A stretch of DNA of 64,000 nt from Larimichthys crocea (Eukaryota > Chordata > Actinopteri > Sciaenidae): contig NC_040016.1 in assembly GCF_000972845.2 (NCBI RefSeq), positions 6,406,701 through 6,470,700 on the forward strand, written 5' to 3'. The position numbers and the translations under genes are program-made. Below the pieces are notes generated by a model. That model worked only from the letters and a program-made list of their open reading frames with translations, had not been told where the DNA came from and did no database searches. This document shows, one piece after another, positions 13,341 to 25,845 of this stretch; within the stretch, counting starts at the first letter, position 1; every line of letters starts with the position of its first letter.

Positions 13341-14690
13341 ATCTCTGGTCAAAGACTCCTCCACAAGAATAGGTCATTTCAGAAACTATTGCCAAAACAT
13401 CTTCAATGGTCATGGGGGGAAAAAATCTGCAAGACTGGGGAAAAAAAAGCCCTAACATGTTAAGGAAAGAGATTTTTATAGAAGCATATTACAGGTCACA
13501 CAATCACACAATTCTGGCTATAGCCAAAGGCACTTCTAGTCATGTTTCCAAAATGCATTCTTCTATCCAACAAACCATAAAACTGTCAAGTATTGAATGT
13601 TCTTGTCTATAAATTACTTAAATCAAGTGAATTTAATGACTGTTAAGGGCAGCCATGGCACATTATTTCACAGGATATAGCTCATCATTTGGGGGCAGGA
13701 ATCGTTAATCAAGCCAATTATCAAAGGACACGGTACATTTAAAAATAGAAAATAATTTGTCATCCTCCATTAAAAATTGCACATTATCTATTAATGACTT
13801 GCAAAATGCAGCAGCAGTTGGTCCTGAAATTATACCTTGTGTTCCCTTAATTCAGCTGCCATGTTCAAACGTCTGTGAATTAGTGATAAAATAAATAAAA
13901 TCTCTGGGCTATCTGAGCTATCATAGAGGCCATTTTATCTATATTAGAACTAAATTTAATTAAAAGTGATGTATCTTATACATCAATATTTAAGCACTAC
14001 AAAATGACGCTATATTTAGACATTTTAGCCAACTGACCTAAAATAATTAGTGCCTTTCCTTAAAATTGAACAAATTATGTCTGTTTGGCAACATTTTGAG
14101 CATGATTAACTCAGTTAGAGAATAATTTATCAAACAACATAATGAGCAGCATTATATCAATATATTTATGTAAATATAAATAAGTGCAAAAACAACATAT
14201 TCAGTGGGGTTGTTTATTTGAATATGTTTAGTCTGAATCATTGATCTTTTGATCAGACTGAGGTCTGTGAAGTTAGAATCTATGGCTATGAAATGCTGTG
14301 TATTGATAAATCCATGGTGCTGCACTAGCAGACGGATTTGTAATTGCACCTATTTCTCTCAGTACCGCCCTTCTGTCAGTTTCGCCTAAGATCTATATGT
14401 ACTGTAAATACTAAATTCTGTAATATATTGTAGCCTGTATACTCTATAGAGTAATGTCACCTCCATGATTAAAGGGACACATTAGCAACGTGTAGTCGCA
14501 AAAGAGTGAGACTGTATGGACACACTGCTGCCTGTAGTATTCCCATAATGTATTCCTATATCCTAAAACCATTTAGTAGCTACTGTTCTGCTGAAAATAC
14601 ACCACAAGATCAAGCCACCTCTGTGACAAAATATTTTAGGGTAGATGTGACTACGGGTATAGTTTTTACTATAAGTTTAGGGACTAAATA

Positions 14691-14727
14691 TTACATTACA
14701 TTACATTACATTACATTACATTACATT
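14691..14727. repeat. (TTACA)n tail of the LINE copy
   Basis: Seven perfect pentamers on the plus strand (TGTAA on the minus strand), located exactly at the 3' end of the LINE fragment. Confidence 0.9.
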
Positions 14728-15042
14728 GCATTTAGCAGACGCTTTTATCCAAAGCGACTTACAGTGGAGGACATAACCTGAGAAAGGTGTTATGGAGCAC
14801 AGAGTAGTTGTTAGTTTTGTTAGTTTTGTTAGGCAGGGAAGCAGTCTCGAAAGAGAAAGGTTTTTACACGTTTTTTTAAAGGTAGAAAGGGATGTTGCTG
14901 TTCTTATAGCCGTTGGTAGGTCATTCCACCATTTGGGGACAACCACAGAGAAATATTCAACATTTAAACATTTAAGCTTCAAAACCTTCATTTTCATGAG
15001 TTCATATTGGGGTTTAAAAACAGGAAGAGAAAGTTTGGCATA
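14691..15042 (-). mobile_element. 5'-truncated L2-type LINE, 3' end with TGTAA tail
   Basis: On the minus strand, residues encoded from about 14940 down include FSVVVPKWWNDLPTAIRTA and then STFKK. This matches the AP-x-WN-x-LP...FKK pattern at the C-terminal end of L2/CR1-like reverse-transcriptase polyproteins. It is followed by a 3' UTR block (gtaagtcgctttgg and kin, 14729-14765) that is very common in fish, and then seven TGTAA units (14691-14727) forming the element's tail. The open frame extends from about 15042 with no ATG. Only the last 350 bp or so remain, so the copy is inactive. The family assignment is from the peptide pattern and tail, not from a database search. Confidence 0.8.
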
Positions 15043-15309
15043 AATGCCATTATTTCAGTAAACATATATGTCAAGTATATGCGTCATACTGCATATTTCC
15101 TACACACAGGAAAGACTGGAGTGGACAAATGTCTTTTTCTGGCAAAGAATAAATGATTCACTTCCAGTATTTCTCTCTGTAAGTGGGGCTTTTATAATAC
15201 ATAGCTGTATCATGCTGAGTTTAAGTACAAGTAGTTGAGAAATGAATGCCCATTGGTTCCATTAACTCCATTAGTTCCGTCATATTACCAATGCATATGT
15301 AGTGTTGAA

Positions 15310-15338
15310 CATAGTCATGAAATCACATCATGACTATG
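15310..15338. repeat. Perfect 11-bp inverted repeat
   Basis: Arms CATAGTCATGA and TCATGACTATG surround a 7-nt loop. There are no mismatches. The function is unknown. Confidence 0.85.
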
Positions 15339-18300
15339 ATGGGGTGGGTATTGTATGACTTATTGTTCCCATGAATACAGCTCTGTGTGTTATAAAGGAA
15401 GCTTATCGGCTGAGAGACTGCACACTTATGCTTGCACACGTCATTAGACAATTAATGAAGGTTTTTACATTTTCGTTGAGGAATACAGTTCTAAGAGTTG
15501 CAGCAGAGTTGCATGCACTCAGAACTAATAAGCTGTTAGAATATAACTTGCATAGAGATATATAAATATTTGTTAGCTGTCTCAGGCACACGGTTCTGAA
15601 CCACACACAAGCTTGCACATATTCACACCTGAAAACCTACATTCACACGGATGTACAGTAAATACACACAGTCTAACAGACACCTTATCCTTGCTGCCTG
15701 CATAACAAATTATGTTTATGCCTTCAGCACTGGGTTGATAACACTTTAGTAAATATAGATTGTTTATAGGTAGAACATTATGGAGTCTCAGCTGTGTCTA
15801 TGCTTCAACTGAGACACAAGGGCAGGATCCTCAAACAATGTCTGCTTGGGTACCAGAGTTAGTAAAAAAATACATCTATATTTATTTGCAAATGGAAAAC
15901 TTTATCTCGGGGATGAACTTTTGTGGGATGAATGATGAATTTCAGCAAGTTATTGGCTTCTGCTGTCAAGGTTGCCCACTTGTCTCTGACAATTTTATTC
16001 AACTGGCAACAGCCACCAAGAGAGTTTATATCAAATATCTGCTCTCCTTATTATTCTAATGATCACTGTCAATCTTGATGGATTAGTGTATGCATTATCG
16101 ACCTGAAAATATGAGAGAGAGACAGACTCAGCATGCATCACTGAAGGAACAGTTTGGTTTTATGGGCAAACCCATTAGGCGCGTTAATCAGGATAAAATG
16201 TCTATCTCATCTATTTTCAGTGGATGACCGCAATAATGAGTCATTAAACATTGTGTTTCAGAGAAATCCATCTCCATCTTGGCCCAAAGATATTTGAGAT
16301 TATTCATATTATCTCTTATTCTCTACCAAAGTATTGCATCAAATCAGATTTTAAAGACATCTGCAGAGGTAGATGGACAAAGATTAAATAAATCAAATAA
16401 AAAGCATAAAAGGAAAGTTAATGGTGAGGAGGTAAGTATTCAACCTCTATACTTGAATATTGAATAATCGTCATTTTGCAGAGGACGTATTTTTGTGCTG
16501 TGCCAAATCATTCTGTCTGATGGAAAAACCTTTAACTGGTAGGTTAATAATATTTATATGTGTTGTATCTTTGGCTGTGTTTACATGCAGACGGTATCCT
16601 GGATACCATCACGTTTCCTGTCTGAGGTGATCTGGATGCTGCCCGTGTTGCCATAATATTTTCTCATACCCATGTCTCCATACAGACATAAAGACATAAA
16701 TAATGAGTGCTACTCTTTAGCTTTTTATCGTGGTCTGGCTACACTTAAAATCAAGTAAAGGTACAAATTTTATAATTTTATTGTATGCCTCTGTACCAGT
16801 AATCCATGTGCTCATCAAGCCTTTTATCAATCCTATTATGTCTGCTTGAGATACACGGAATCGAAAACCTTAGTAAAAAATAAACAAATCATAAACTCTC
16901 TTTGAAATATGCCATTAGTGTGGTGAAATGGTATTACTTTGCACATATGTATCCTGTAAATAACTAATAACTTACATTTTTTTGGTCATCTAAATTCTGT
17001 AATAGTATTATACAAAAAAATGAAAAAAACTAATAAAAAAACTGAATGACAGCAACAAACAAAAACCATATGTTACCCAGAGGCTCGGATAAATCAAAAC
17101 TGATGTAAACTGTGGGTGGCAGTCTTGAAACACGACCTTCAAAAATGTAATTTAAATGATAAAGCTGAGTTCACCAAACAATGGTGCGATAAAATAAGAA
17201 AAGAAAACAACCAGAAAGGAGGGAAAATTACCATCTCCTAGTATGCAAAACAAAGTAAAAGTTCCAACATATATGAGCACACAGAACCTGGGAGCTTATT
17301 GATTTGACTCAAGAGAGGATTTCCTATTGGTTTGTTTGCACTGTGGAGACCTGAGCTCATCACATTTTCAAGTGCTTATACAATCGCTTAAGATGGTACA
17401 ATGAGACCTAATGATTCTTCAAAGATTCTCTATAGAACGGATGCTGTAAGGCTCGAACTGGTTTCATTACAGCAGGTAGCTTAAAGCGAAAAGGAAAAAA
17501 GAAAAACAATCACTAACAGGAAATAGCCAATCCGAACACTTACTGTGAAGACAGAGAGAATAGAAATTAAACACATGGAAATCCATGCCCATCTCCGGTG
17601 TATCAAAATGATTTTTCAAAATGGATTCATACTTGGATAATAAGACAGATTTGGCAAATGTGATTTGATGAGACAGCATGACAAATCATTTTTTATGGAT
17701 CATATGAAAGCAAGTGTTACACATTTTATTACAGGACAAGATCTACTGAATGATCTACAGTATCTTGCAACTAAAAGAGTTTTAGTTAGTTAGTTTTAGT
17801 TTAAAAATAGTTCAAGGCCTTTTAAATACAATTATTAGAAATATCAATCTAATCTATTTTTTATATATTGATCTTTCATTTTCCTTGCCAAAAAACCAAA
17901 CATTATCTATCACACCTAAGGCAGCCAACACCATATCTGCAGGGCACAACCCTGTGTGGGGTATTTTGTAACATATTTGTGGTTAATGGGATAGCCGTGT
18001 GCACCGGCATCTTTTGAACATAGAAAGTGTGCAATGGCTGAAAAAAAGGTTGGGGAAACTCTGCCTGAGGCTGTGTACTTTCTGAAACTCTGAAAACTGT
18101 AATCCTCAACAAAATATGCTGTGGCCTGTTGTAAAGCAATTTCTGTTTCAGACTGTGTGGGTAATATGAATGCTCTTTGATTTGCTTAAATTGCATGTGG
18201 TAGCTGTGTGAGGATACATATCTTTGCTCTGATATGAATTTGCTTAATTTCTTTCCCCATCCGCGTGTGCATTGGGATGTTTATAAACTATATGTATGCT

Positions 18301-20008
18301 TAGTTTGTTCAGTGTGTGGATGAATGTGCCGTGGCAAGATTGCATGGGCATGTGTGTGTGTGAGATAGGGTGCATAACAGGCAATAATCTACGAAACAAG
18401 ATTATTTGCATATGCTTTGGAATTAGAATGCCAGACTCCTCTGCTTAGTGTTTAATCAAGCATTTGATCAGTTCACCACATACTGTACAGCTGTGTATAA
18501 ACCTTTATTTTACTCTCACCAGTGTTTTAATCCTACAACTTTTCCAAGAAAACAGACCTGAAACATATGTAAACAAATATTCACACACAAAACATTTAAA
18601 GTCGTAACATAATTCATTTAACATAAATCATATTTACCACTATCCAAGTAAAAAAACAAGAAACATTCTGCAGTATGTGCTTTAACTTCATTTTCATGAT
18701 TATTATTCAGTGGGTTTTTATGTTATACATTCTCATTTTTTATCTTCATTTCAAAATGATTATGAAGAGGGTTTATCCTTATCCTTTATCTTATTTTACA
18801 TTAAAGAGGACCAGTTTACCAGGACCAGCTTTTCCTTAGTTTTTGTCACATAGACACTGCAATATTGGATGATAATATTAAATGAGGCCAAAGTGTGAAA
18901 TAATGAGGGCATGGATGGATGAAGAGAGCTGGACTGAAGGTTGGAGGCAAGGTTCTATTTATTTTTACCAAAGATGCTCAGTGGTGTGTAAAGCCAGGAA
19001 AGGTTTTCCACATTGTGTGGCACACAGAGCAAGCATACTTGAGGCTTTTACTGGCTGAGCTGAGCCAGGTTTAGCCCTCTGCTAACTTGAATGGGGATAA
19101 ATTGATTAAATTGTGCAGCTCTCAAATGATATTGGACTGAATTAATGAAATGCTTAAGGTGAAACAAGTCATTCAGGGGTCCAATGCCCAAAGAAGTGTA
19201 TTTATTGTTTTAAACTCCTTTCAAGTGTAAGCATATGGAAAAAGTCTCTGTGAAGCCATTGCTGTCAGCATACAGTTTGGTCACTATGTTGAATTGAGGC
19301 ACTTGGACTAGCCGACTTAAGATCGTCACTAAGTTCTTTGGTCATTTGCTCAAGGCACAGCACAGCTCAGAACACCCAGAGAGTATGGAGACATGTCCAT
19401 CTACCCAATAGGTCTAGTTATTCAACCAACACACAACTTTTATAACTTTAGGCAAAGATTTTACAAGACTGTTTTTTAAGACTGGATATTATTTTATGGA
19501 GAAAACAAGAAAATATTTCCGGGTCCTCTGGCTTCTATGCCTCAAGTCTTCATGACTTACAGAGTTCACTGATGGACATGTTTTAAGTGTTGCTAAGCAG
19601 GTAACTGCTAACTGTTAATGGACTGCGGTGAAATCTCCTGTGTGTAACTTTAAACACCAGCATTCCTCACTGCAATACCACGACTGACCACTAGACATAA
19701 TAAGAAGCAAGGCTGAGCAGTGGTGCCAGATCCATCTCTAATAATTATACAACAATGGGGTGAAGTGGTGCTCCCAAGCATGGAGCGCTACCCCACAAAG
19801 ACAGTGGGCTTTTAGAAAGGATTGTTTCTGATAAAGGATGAACTAAGGGACTGCATAAATGGCCAGTCTAAGATAAACAAAGATTTTTTTAAAGAGTGAA
19901 TTATGCAAAGCTACTCTAATGGAGTCTCAGACTAAGAATTTAGAGGTGTAAGTGAGCACTATCCACTCAAATTATGGATTTCTATCTCCATTTTTATATA
20001 TTATATTC

Positions 20009-20032
20009 TATATATATATATATATATATATA
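20009..20032. repeat. (TA)n microsatellite
   Basis: Twelve perfect TA units inside a longer A+T-only region (about 19990-20040). Confidence 0.9.
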
Positions 20033-22893
20033 CTGTATATAATTTCTTTGCTGCAAAGCACTTTGAGCAGCATTTTATATATGGTATTTTTATAAATAAC
20101 ATTTACATTTATAATATACAGTAATTTATAATACATTAGTTTGGTAGTTGCTTGTTTAACTACTAAACACAATAACGTCTCAGCCTACAACCAGTTAATG
20201 AAAGCCTTTGTAAGTATATAATAAGACAGGTAACACAAAGAACAACATAATAGAACAGCATAATAAAGAAGCATGAGTGTCAACTGACTTCACCTAAATT
20301 TTACTTATTAGCGCCAAATTATGTCAGGATATTTGTAGAGCAGGTCTACAATATACTCTATAATGTTTGCTTAGTTGAACTGCACCTAAGGGCATGGAGT
20401 GCATCCTTACTATGTAGTCCAGTTAAGATGTCTGAACTAAAAGAATCCCCCAGAAATGACTATATCCTTACAGGTGAACTTTGCTATTTGTACAGTCAGG
20501 TGACAGTGGAGATGTCACGCACTGATGGCTGGGAAAAGTTCTCTTGTAAATCTCTATTGATTACCTATTGCTGACTCTTAGCTGCAGAGCACTTGGCAAG
20601 GGGTTGATTTTGCCTGGGTGCTGTTCAAAGCAGAAATACATCTGGTGATGAGGAGCATTTTAGCACGGGCAACCCTAAGATGACATTTTGCAGTGAGGAC
20701 AGACTACAAAGCCAAGCAGGAAAGCCTTGGCTCTGTACCAGAGTGTTCACTCTAACTACATCATTCAAGTACAACACTTGTTCTTGTTCTCCTTGTGCAA
20801 TTTTCTAATGAATACCCAACAGTGATAATATAGTGAAAACAGATTTCAAAGAAGTATAAATGCTACTGTACCTGCTTTTCAGGTAACGCAGCTGGTATCG
20901 TAGCCTTTTCTTTATGGCCAACTTTAATGATTTGGATGGAGTTCATTCAGACAACATTGCTTTTTTTGTAAGGCACAGAGCTCCTGCCAAGGTCAGTGAC
21001 TAACCAGACAATACAAAAAGACTTCACTGTGAAAAACCTGGATTCCAGGATGGATAAACATCACCTTCAAGTTACCTGTGGTTATTTCCTTTTGTGGACA
21101 TTGTATGTATTATATTTGTTAACCAGCCAAAGTAGAAGGAAAGTAGTCCACATCACTATAAGAGGAGACCATTTTCATTGAAAATTATTGCCTTAATGAC
21201 TGAACTGCAAAGGCCTTACTACTCACTCAAGACGGTCTAAGGAAAGTTTACCATTCTGAATATCACCTGCCCTTTTTTCTGCCATTGACTTCATACATCA
21301 CAGTGTTGTCTGAGTAGAGCCCTTGGAACATGGAATTTATATGAGATTACAATTTTAGAGTCTCTGTGTGTTAGCACATCGAAGAGCTGAAGAGACCAAT
21401 CGACAGCACAGGTACAACATGTTCAATACAGTAACTGATGCCTATGACAGCATTTGGTAAAAGCAAGCTGTAGCATAATAAGTCAATAACCACATTTTAT
21501 TCTATTGTCCTTAATAGGGCCATTTATCAGGATTGCTTCACTGCTGCCTGTTCAGTATAGAAGCCGTACAGTAAATTAACCACTTTGTAGCTTGCATCAT
21601 GCTGAGTGAACTGTATGAAGAGCTTTAGAAGAGACTGAGATGAAAGAGCAGTGGGTTTTGGACTAATTATTTCTGCTTGCTTGATAAGGATAACTCGCCA
21701 TGACCACAGGGCTAGCCCAAAGTCTGGCTGTGTGACAACCACAGTTACTAATGTGAGAAGCAGTGCACACATCCAGACAAATCTAGAACAGGTGCTGGAT
21801 CAAGAGGAACCTACAACTTAAACTGCATTATTTTTTTTATTATTATATGAGAGAAGGTTAACTGGATAGCCAGCATTCGTCATTCACCAATCTAAATCTT
21901 CTCTCCTGCTTCTTATATTCAGGGCTAAAGTTTTCATTTTATTTGACATATTTTCAGACAGGTGCTATGCCACCAGCAGACTCTCGTAGAGCTCAATGAC
22001 ATTTGGTTTGTGGTGTTCGCAAGTACCAAAAATTACTCACCACTTGTGGCTTGTACCAAATATGACATTTGGAAATCCTCATGTCAAAATCTCACTTGAT
22101 AAATAAAGGCACAGTGGCTCTTGATGAAGTCCTTCACAGACCTTGTTGTGAATAGTTTCATTGAGGTTTCAATGCATATAGTTTTAATAGAATACAGCCA
22201 TCAAAGGTCTAACAGTGCACAGAGGAAAGTGACAGCACAGAATATAAGATAAAGGATATACATAAAATGTGATCGTACTGTATTGTCTTCAGGGTAATTG
22301 TGCTTAAAGTGTGTGTGTGTGTACGTGTCTGTGTATGTGTGTGAAATTAGCATTTAATTTACCAAGGCAGCAGCTAATTAAGCAAAAAGACTGCCTTTAG
22401 GGCAAACCCAGGCACAGCTCAAACATGCCATATAGCGGTGGATTCAACCAAAAGGTGAAGAAGTCAACAAAAGAAAGAAAATAAAAATAAAATCATGTCA
22501 TCAATGTCTCACTATACCTGCGTAAACTTATCTGGCCATCTAGTGAGCATAAAATTAATAAAGTGGAAGTTACTACACACTTGTCTCCGGAAATGAAAAA
22601 GGAAATGGAATGACATAAACACACAAAGAAATAAAGGTTGCTTATAGGGAAAAGAATGGAGCAGCTGGAGACACTCACTCCAGAGCCTTTGGAGGAGGCA
22701 GATAGCAGCGATACAGCTGGTGTCACTCAAGAATCCCAAGGTAATAATACACAATAGTGCCTTTTAAAGTGGCATAACCATAACAGCCACTGGACATTCT
22801 CTGTTTGGTGGCAGAACATGGACAATAGTTATATATAATAATATATTAAAAATATTTAATATAGTATAGTAGTTGTACAATAATAATAATACA

Positions 22894-22941
<48 letters not shown>
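22894..22941. repeat. (TAT)16 microsatellite
   Basis: Sixteen uninterrupted trinucleotide units; a likely polymorphic locus. Confidence 0.95.
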
Positions 22942-23436
22942 CAAGCTTATCTTCTTTTGAGAGCTTGAGTAATTGTGAGAGTGCTATAATCCAACAAAAT
23001 ACATCATCCACATTTATCAAATTACATCCCACCATTTGAGCATTTTACTAAATAGCAAGACTAAGGTGAATTTTAGATGACAAGCACAATGTTCTTCCGC
23101 CTGATGTGCCTGTTTGATAATTTTTTTTTATGTGTGTTAGAGGATCAGTCCTCCCTTCAGAGCATGTAAAGTCTATAATTTTTTCCACTGCATTTATATA
23201 AAGGACACACTGGTTTAAGCTAAATGTGCCACATTGCTTCCTGATGGACAAGAGCCATATTTCACATGTGAGCTAAAGGCTAGTTAAATCTAAACATCTC
23301 ATTTTTAGGCATTTTTTTTACAAATGACTCATTCTGTTTTATCTTGGGAGAAGAGTCTCATGATGTGATGCCTCCCACATATCAATCATCATCATCCCAG
23401 TGTGCCAAAGTGTAGCTATCATGTTTTTTTTCTTTG

Positions 23437-23460
23437 TTTTTTTTTTTTTTTTTTTTTTTT
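23437..23460. repeat. Poly(T), 24 nt
   Basis: An uninterrupted T run. It could be a poly(A) tail of a minus-strand retroposed sequence, but no recognisable body lies next to it. Confidence 0.8.
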
Positions 23461-24060
23461 CAGCCTGCATAAAGCTGCTAAACGATAGATCTCAGGCCAA
23501 TGTGCAATAAATACACTTAAGTTTTGACTTTTCCATTTTATGTGTATGGTACTGTGTGAAATGCTTCCCATGAAGCAACAGACTGTAGTACTGTGCATAT
23601 GACTAATCCCCCATGGGGAAAATTTTAGCTACTCTACTGTCAAGAGTTAAACTGAATTAGAAGATTAAATAAGTTTTCTCCCAAATCTAAGAACTGCACT
23701 GAATGCTGCATAATTATACAATATAAACCAAGAATATTTGACACATATATTAATATAAACACAGAATTAATGAATTAATGAATGGGCCATATCATTACCC
23801 CTAAACTTTCTTAAGAATAGCACCCAAAACTGTAAAAAAAAATCCTGTTTTTTTTTTCTATAATGAATCTGCCTCAACATTTGTGGTAATTACTTTAAAT
23901 CAAACTTAGAGTGCAGCACAATCATTATTATGTGTGTTGTTCATATGCAATAGCAATGGTTGCTTCGCGAGAGTAATAAGAGAATTACAGAGTGGATTTT
24001 GTTGAGAAATTATGTTTACAGATCATAATGAATTCTGGCCATTAATGATGTGCACATGGT

Positions 24061-24238
24061 CCAGTGTGTAAGACCTAGGGGGCTTTATTTACAGAATAGG
24101 GCAGAAATGAGGGATAATATGCATAACCACGTTTTCATTAAATCACAGCAATATAAGAATTGTCATGTTTTTGTTACTTTAGAGTGAATTGCAATCAGGT
24201 ACTACACAGCTAGATGCCACTAAATCCTACACACTTAA
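24061..24238 (-). mobile_element. Short MITE copy, same family as 63268-63559
   Basis: The left end ccagtgtgtaagacctaggg and the right end taaatcctacacactt are near-inverted repeats. Inside, cagaata-x-ggcagaa and gttttcatta match the same order in the element at 63268-63559, and the right-hand tagatg-c-cac block matches tagatgtcac there. About 115 bp of the centre is missing compared with that copy, so this is an internally deleted member. This family is very common in fish as I remember it. It has no coding capacity and its superfamily is not determined. Confidence 0.75.
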
Positions 24239-25800
24239 CACATTTTAGAATATGCTGCATTAAACTCTCAATGGTTTTATTCTTGCATTTGTTACAATTA
24301 CAATTGAATTAGTTCTCCAGCTATTTGCTTTTACTATATTCGTATGATGAATAAATTAATTGAATGAAAATTATAATTTTAGAAAAGAGAAAATGCAAAT
24401 TCAACTGAAAGTGCACAACATTTTGGTTGTAAAAGGATTAAAGCATGTACCTGATATAAACATTTTATTATATATTTTCTCATGCTGTGTGCTAGGACTG
24501 AAAGAAACTCATTTATAACAGGGTTTTTGGGGAGTGGGTTCCAGTTATAATGCAACTAATTATTAACCTTGGTGCAAAATCACCTTGCTTTTTCAAAAAT
24601 GCCAGTTGAGAGAAGTCTCATCACATATGAAGGAACTCACAAAGCTCTCTTTGTTTCATTAAAACATGCAGCAGCGAAGATGAAGCCATGGCCTTTACTA
24701 CTCTCTTCATAATTACATCCACTTATTTTTTTCCATCCCATCACTTTATGTCCTTTACAACCTGCCAGTTTTTAATCTGCTGTAGGATTTATTCTTTACT
24801 GAGCTTTGAAATCCTGTTTTGGTCACATGTTGTAATCCTGTCCCTGTCCATCTCTTATTCCTTTTCTACTCTACTCTCTACTTACACTGTGATACCTTCT
24901 GCTGTAACATTATACTTTAAACTTAACTGAAATTAGTTTATTTCGAAATGAATGTGTCACCTTAAATGGTAAAATTAAAGAAGTCTTTAACTAGAAGGAC
25001 AGAGAAGCAGTGACAGGCTTTTAATAACAACAACAACAACAGATAAACTCTTTACCAGCCTCACCATGACAGCATCCAGGGAAGTTGCATTTAAATCAAT
25101 GATATATTCAACATTTTAAAGGCATTTAACAAAAGCATGAGCAGTTACAATAATCAGTTTAAGTAATGAACTAATTATTCTTGCATTAATAGGAATACTT
25201 TAGTTGGATCTTACTGGATATTTATGCAAATGTAGGATCTCTTTTTCCTGTTAAACAATATCCTTGATTTTGTCTTATTATAGAAACCACCACTTGCAAT
25301 GAACATTCTGTCATTTCCTTCTTTCTGCATCTCTGCACATTCATTTGTGCCTCATAACTGAACTCGCTGATAAGAATATTTTTTTCCAACTATTGGACTA
25401 TTAGTTCAGAGTGAAAACTGGAATACTGGAAAACTGGGAGTTAATAAAGCTACCATTATTCCTTCTGAGAAGCCTGTATGCATGGCAATTACATCAGAAG
25501 ATGACAGGTACTCCTATACTACTTGAGTCATTTGCTCTTTGATATTCATTGATAATTCTTGTGGGCCGAGGTATCTAATAAAACCCCGCTGTTTTGCTTC
25601 ATTCATTCATCAGAATGTAAATGCAATACTGCAAGACAGGACTGAAGAGAGAATACTGATTCAGCGAGTAAAGGTGGAGTGTCAATTTGACAGACTTTTT
25701 TTATGCATGTGCATGAATTGCATGTATTATGTGTTCATGCATTTGTGATGCACTCCCTAATGGGGGCACCAATAGTACTGATGCCAGAAAAAGAGGAGGC

Positions 25801-25845
<45 letters not shown>

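Larger units (their letters stand above)
3921..14690. other. Gene-free stretch of about 10.8 kb
   Basis: No supported exon on either strand. Notable contents: a GC-richer block at 5128-5400, a purine-rich tract at about 6815-6960, hairpins at 7102-7132, 7368-7425, 7590-7608 and 10852-10874, a (TTTA)n tract at 9771-9794 and a (GTATT)n tract at 13321-13340. The 137-codon frame at 9801-10214 begins with TTG and is judged to be chance. Confidence 0.65.
15043..24060. other. Gene-free stretch of about 9 kb
   Basis: A+T-rich DNA with an 11-bp perfect hairpin (15310-15338), a possible but unrecognised exon-like interval at 16262-16431, and a (TA)n tract at 20009-20032. Also present are a GT-rich tract at 22312-22343, a (TAT)n tract at 22894-22941 and a 24-nt T run at 23437-23460. 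No convincing coding sequence was found on either strand. Confidence 0.6.

Noticed and set aside
16571..16640. Short palindrome ggtatcctggatacc near a tgtttacatgcag motif, possible MITE edge
   Set aside because: No matching second end was found within 1 kb, so an element could not be defined.
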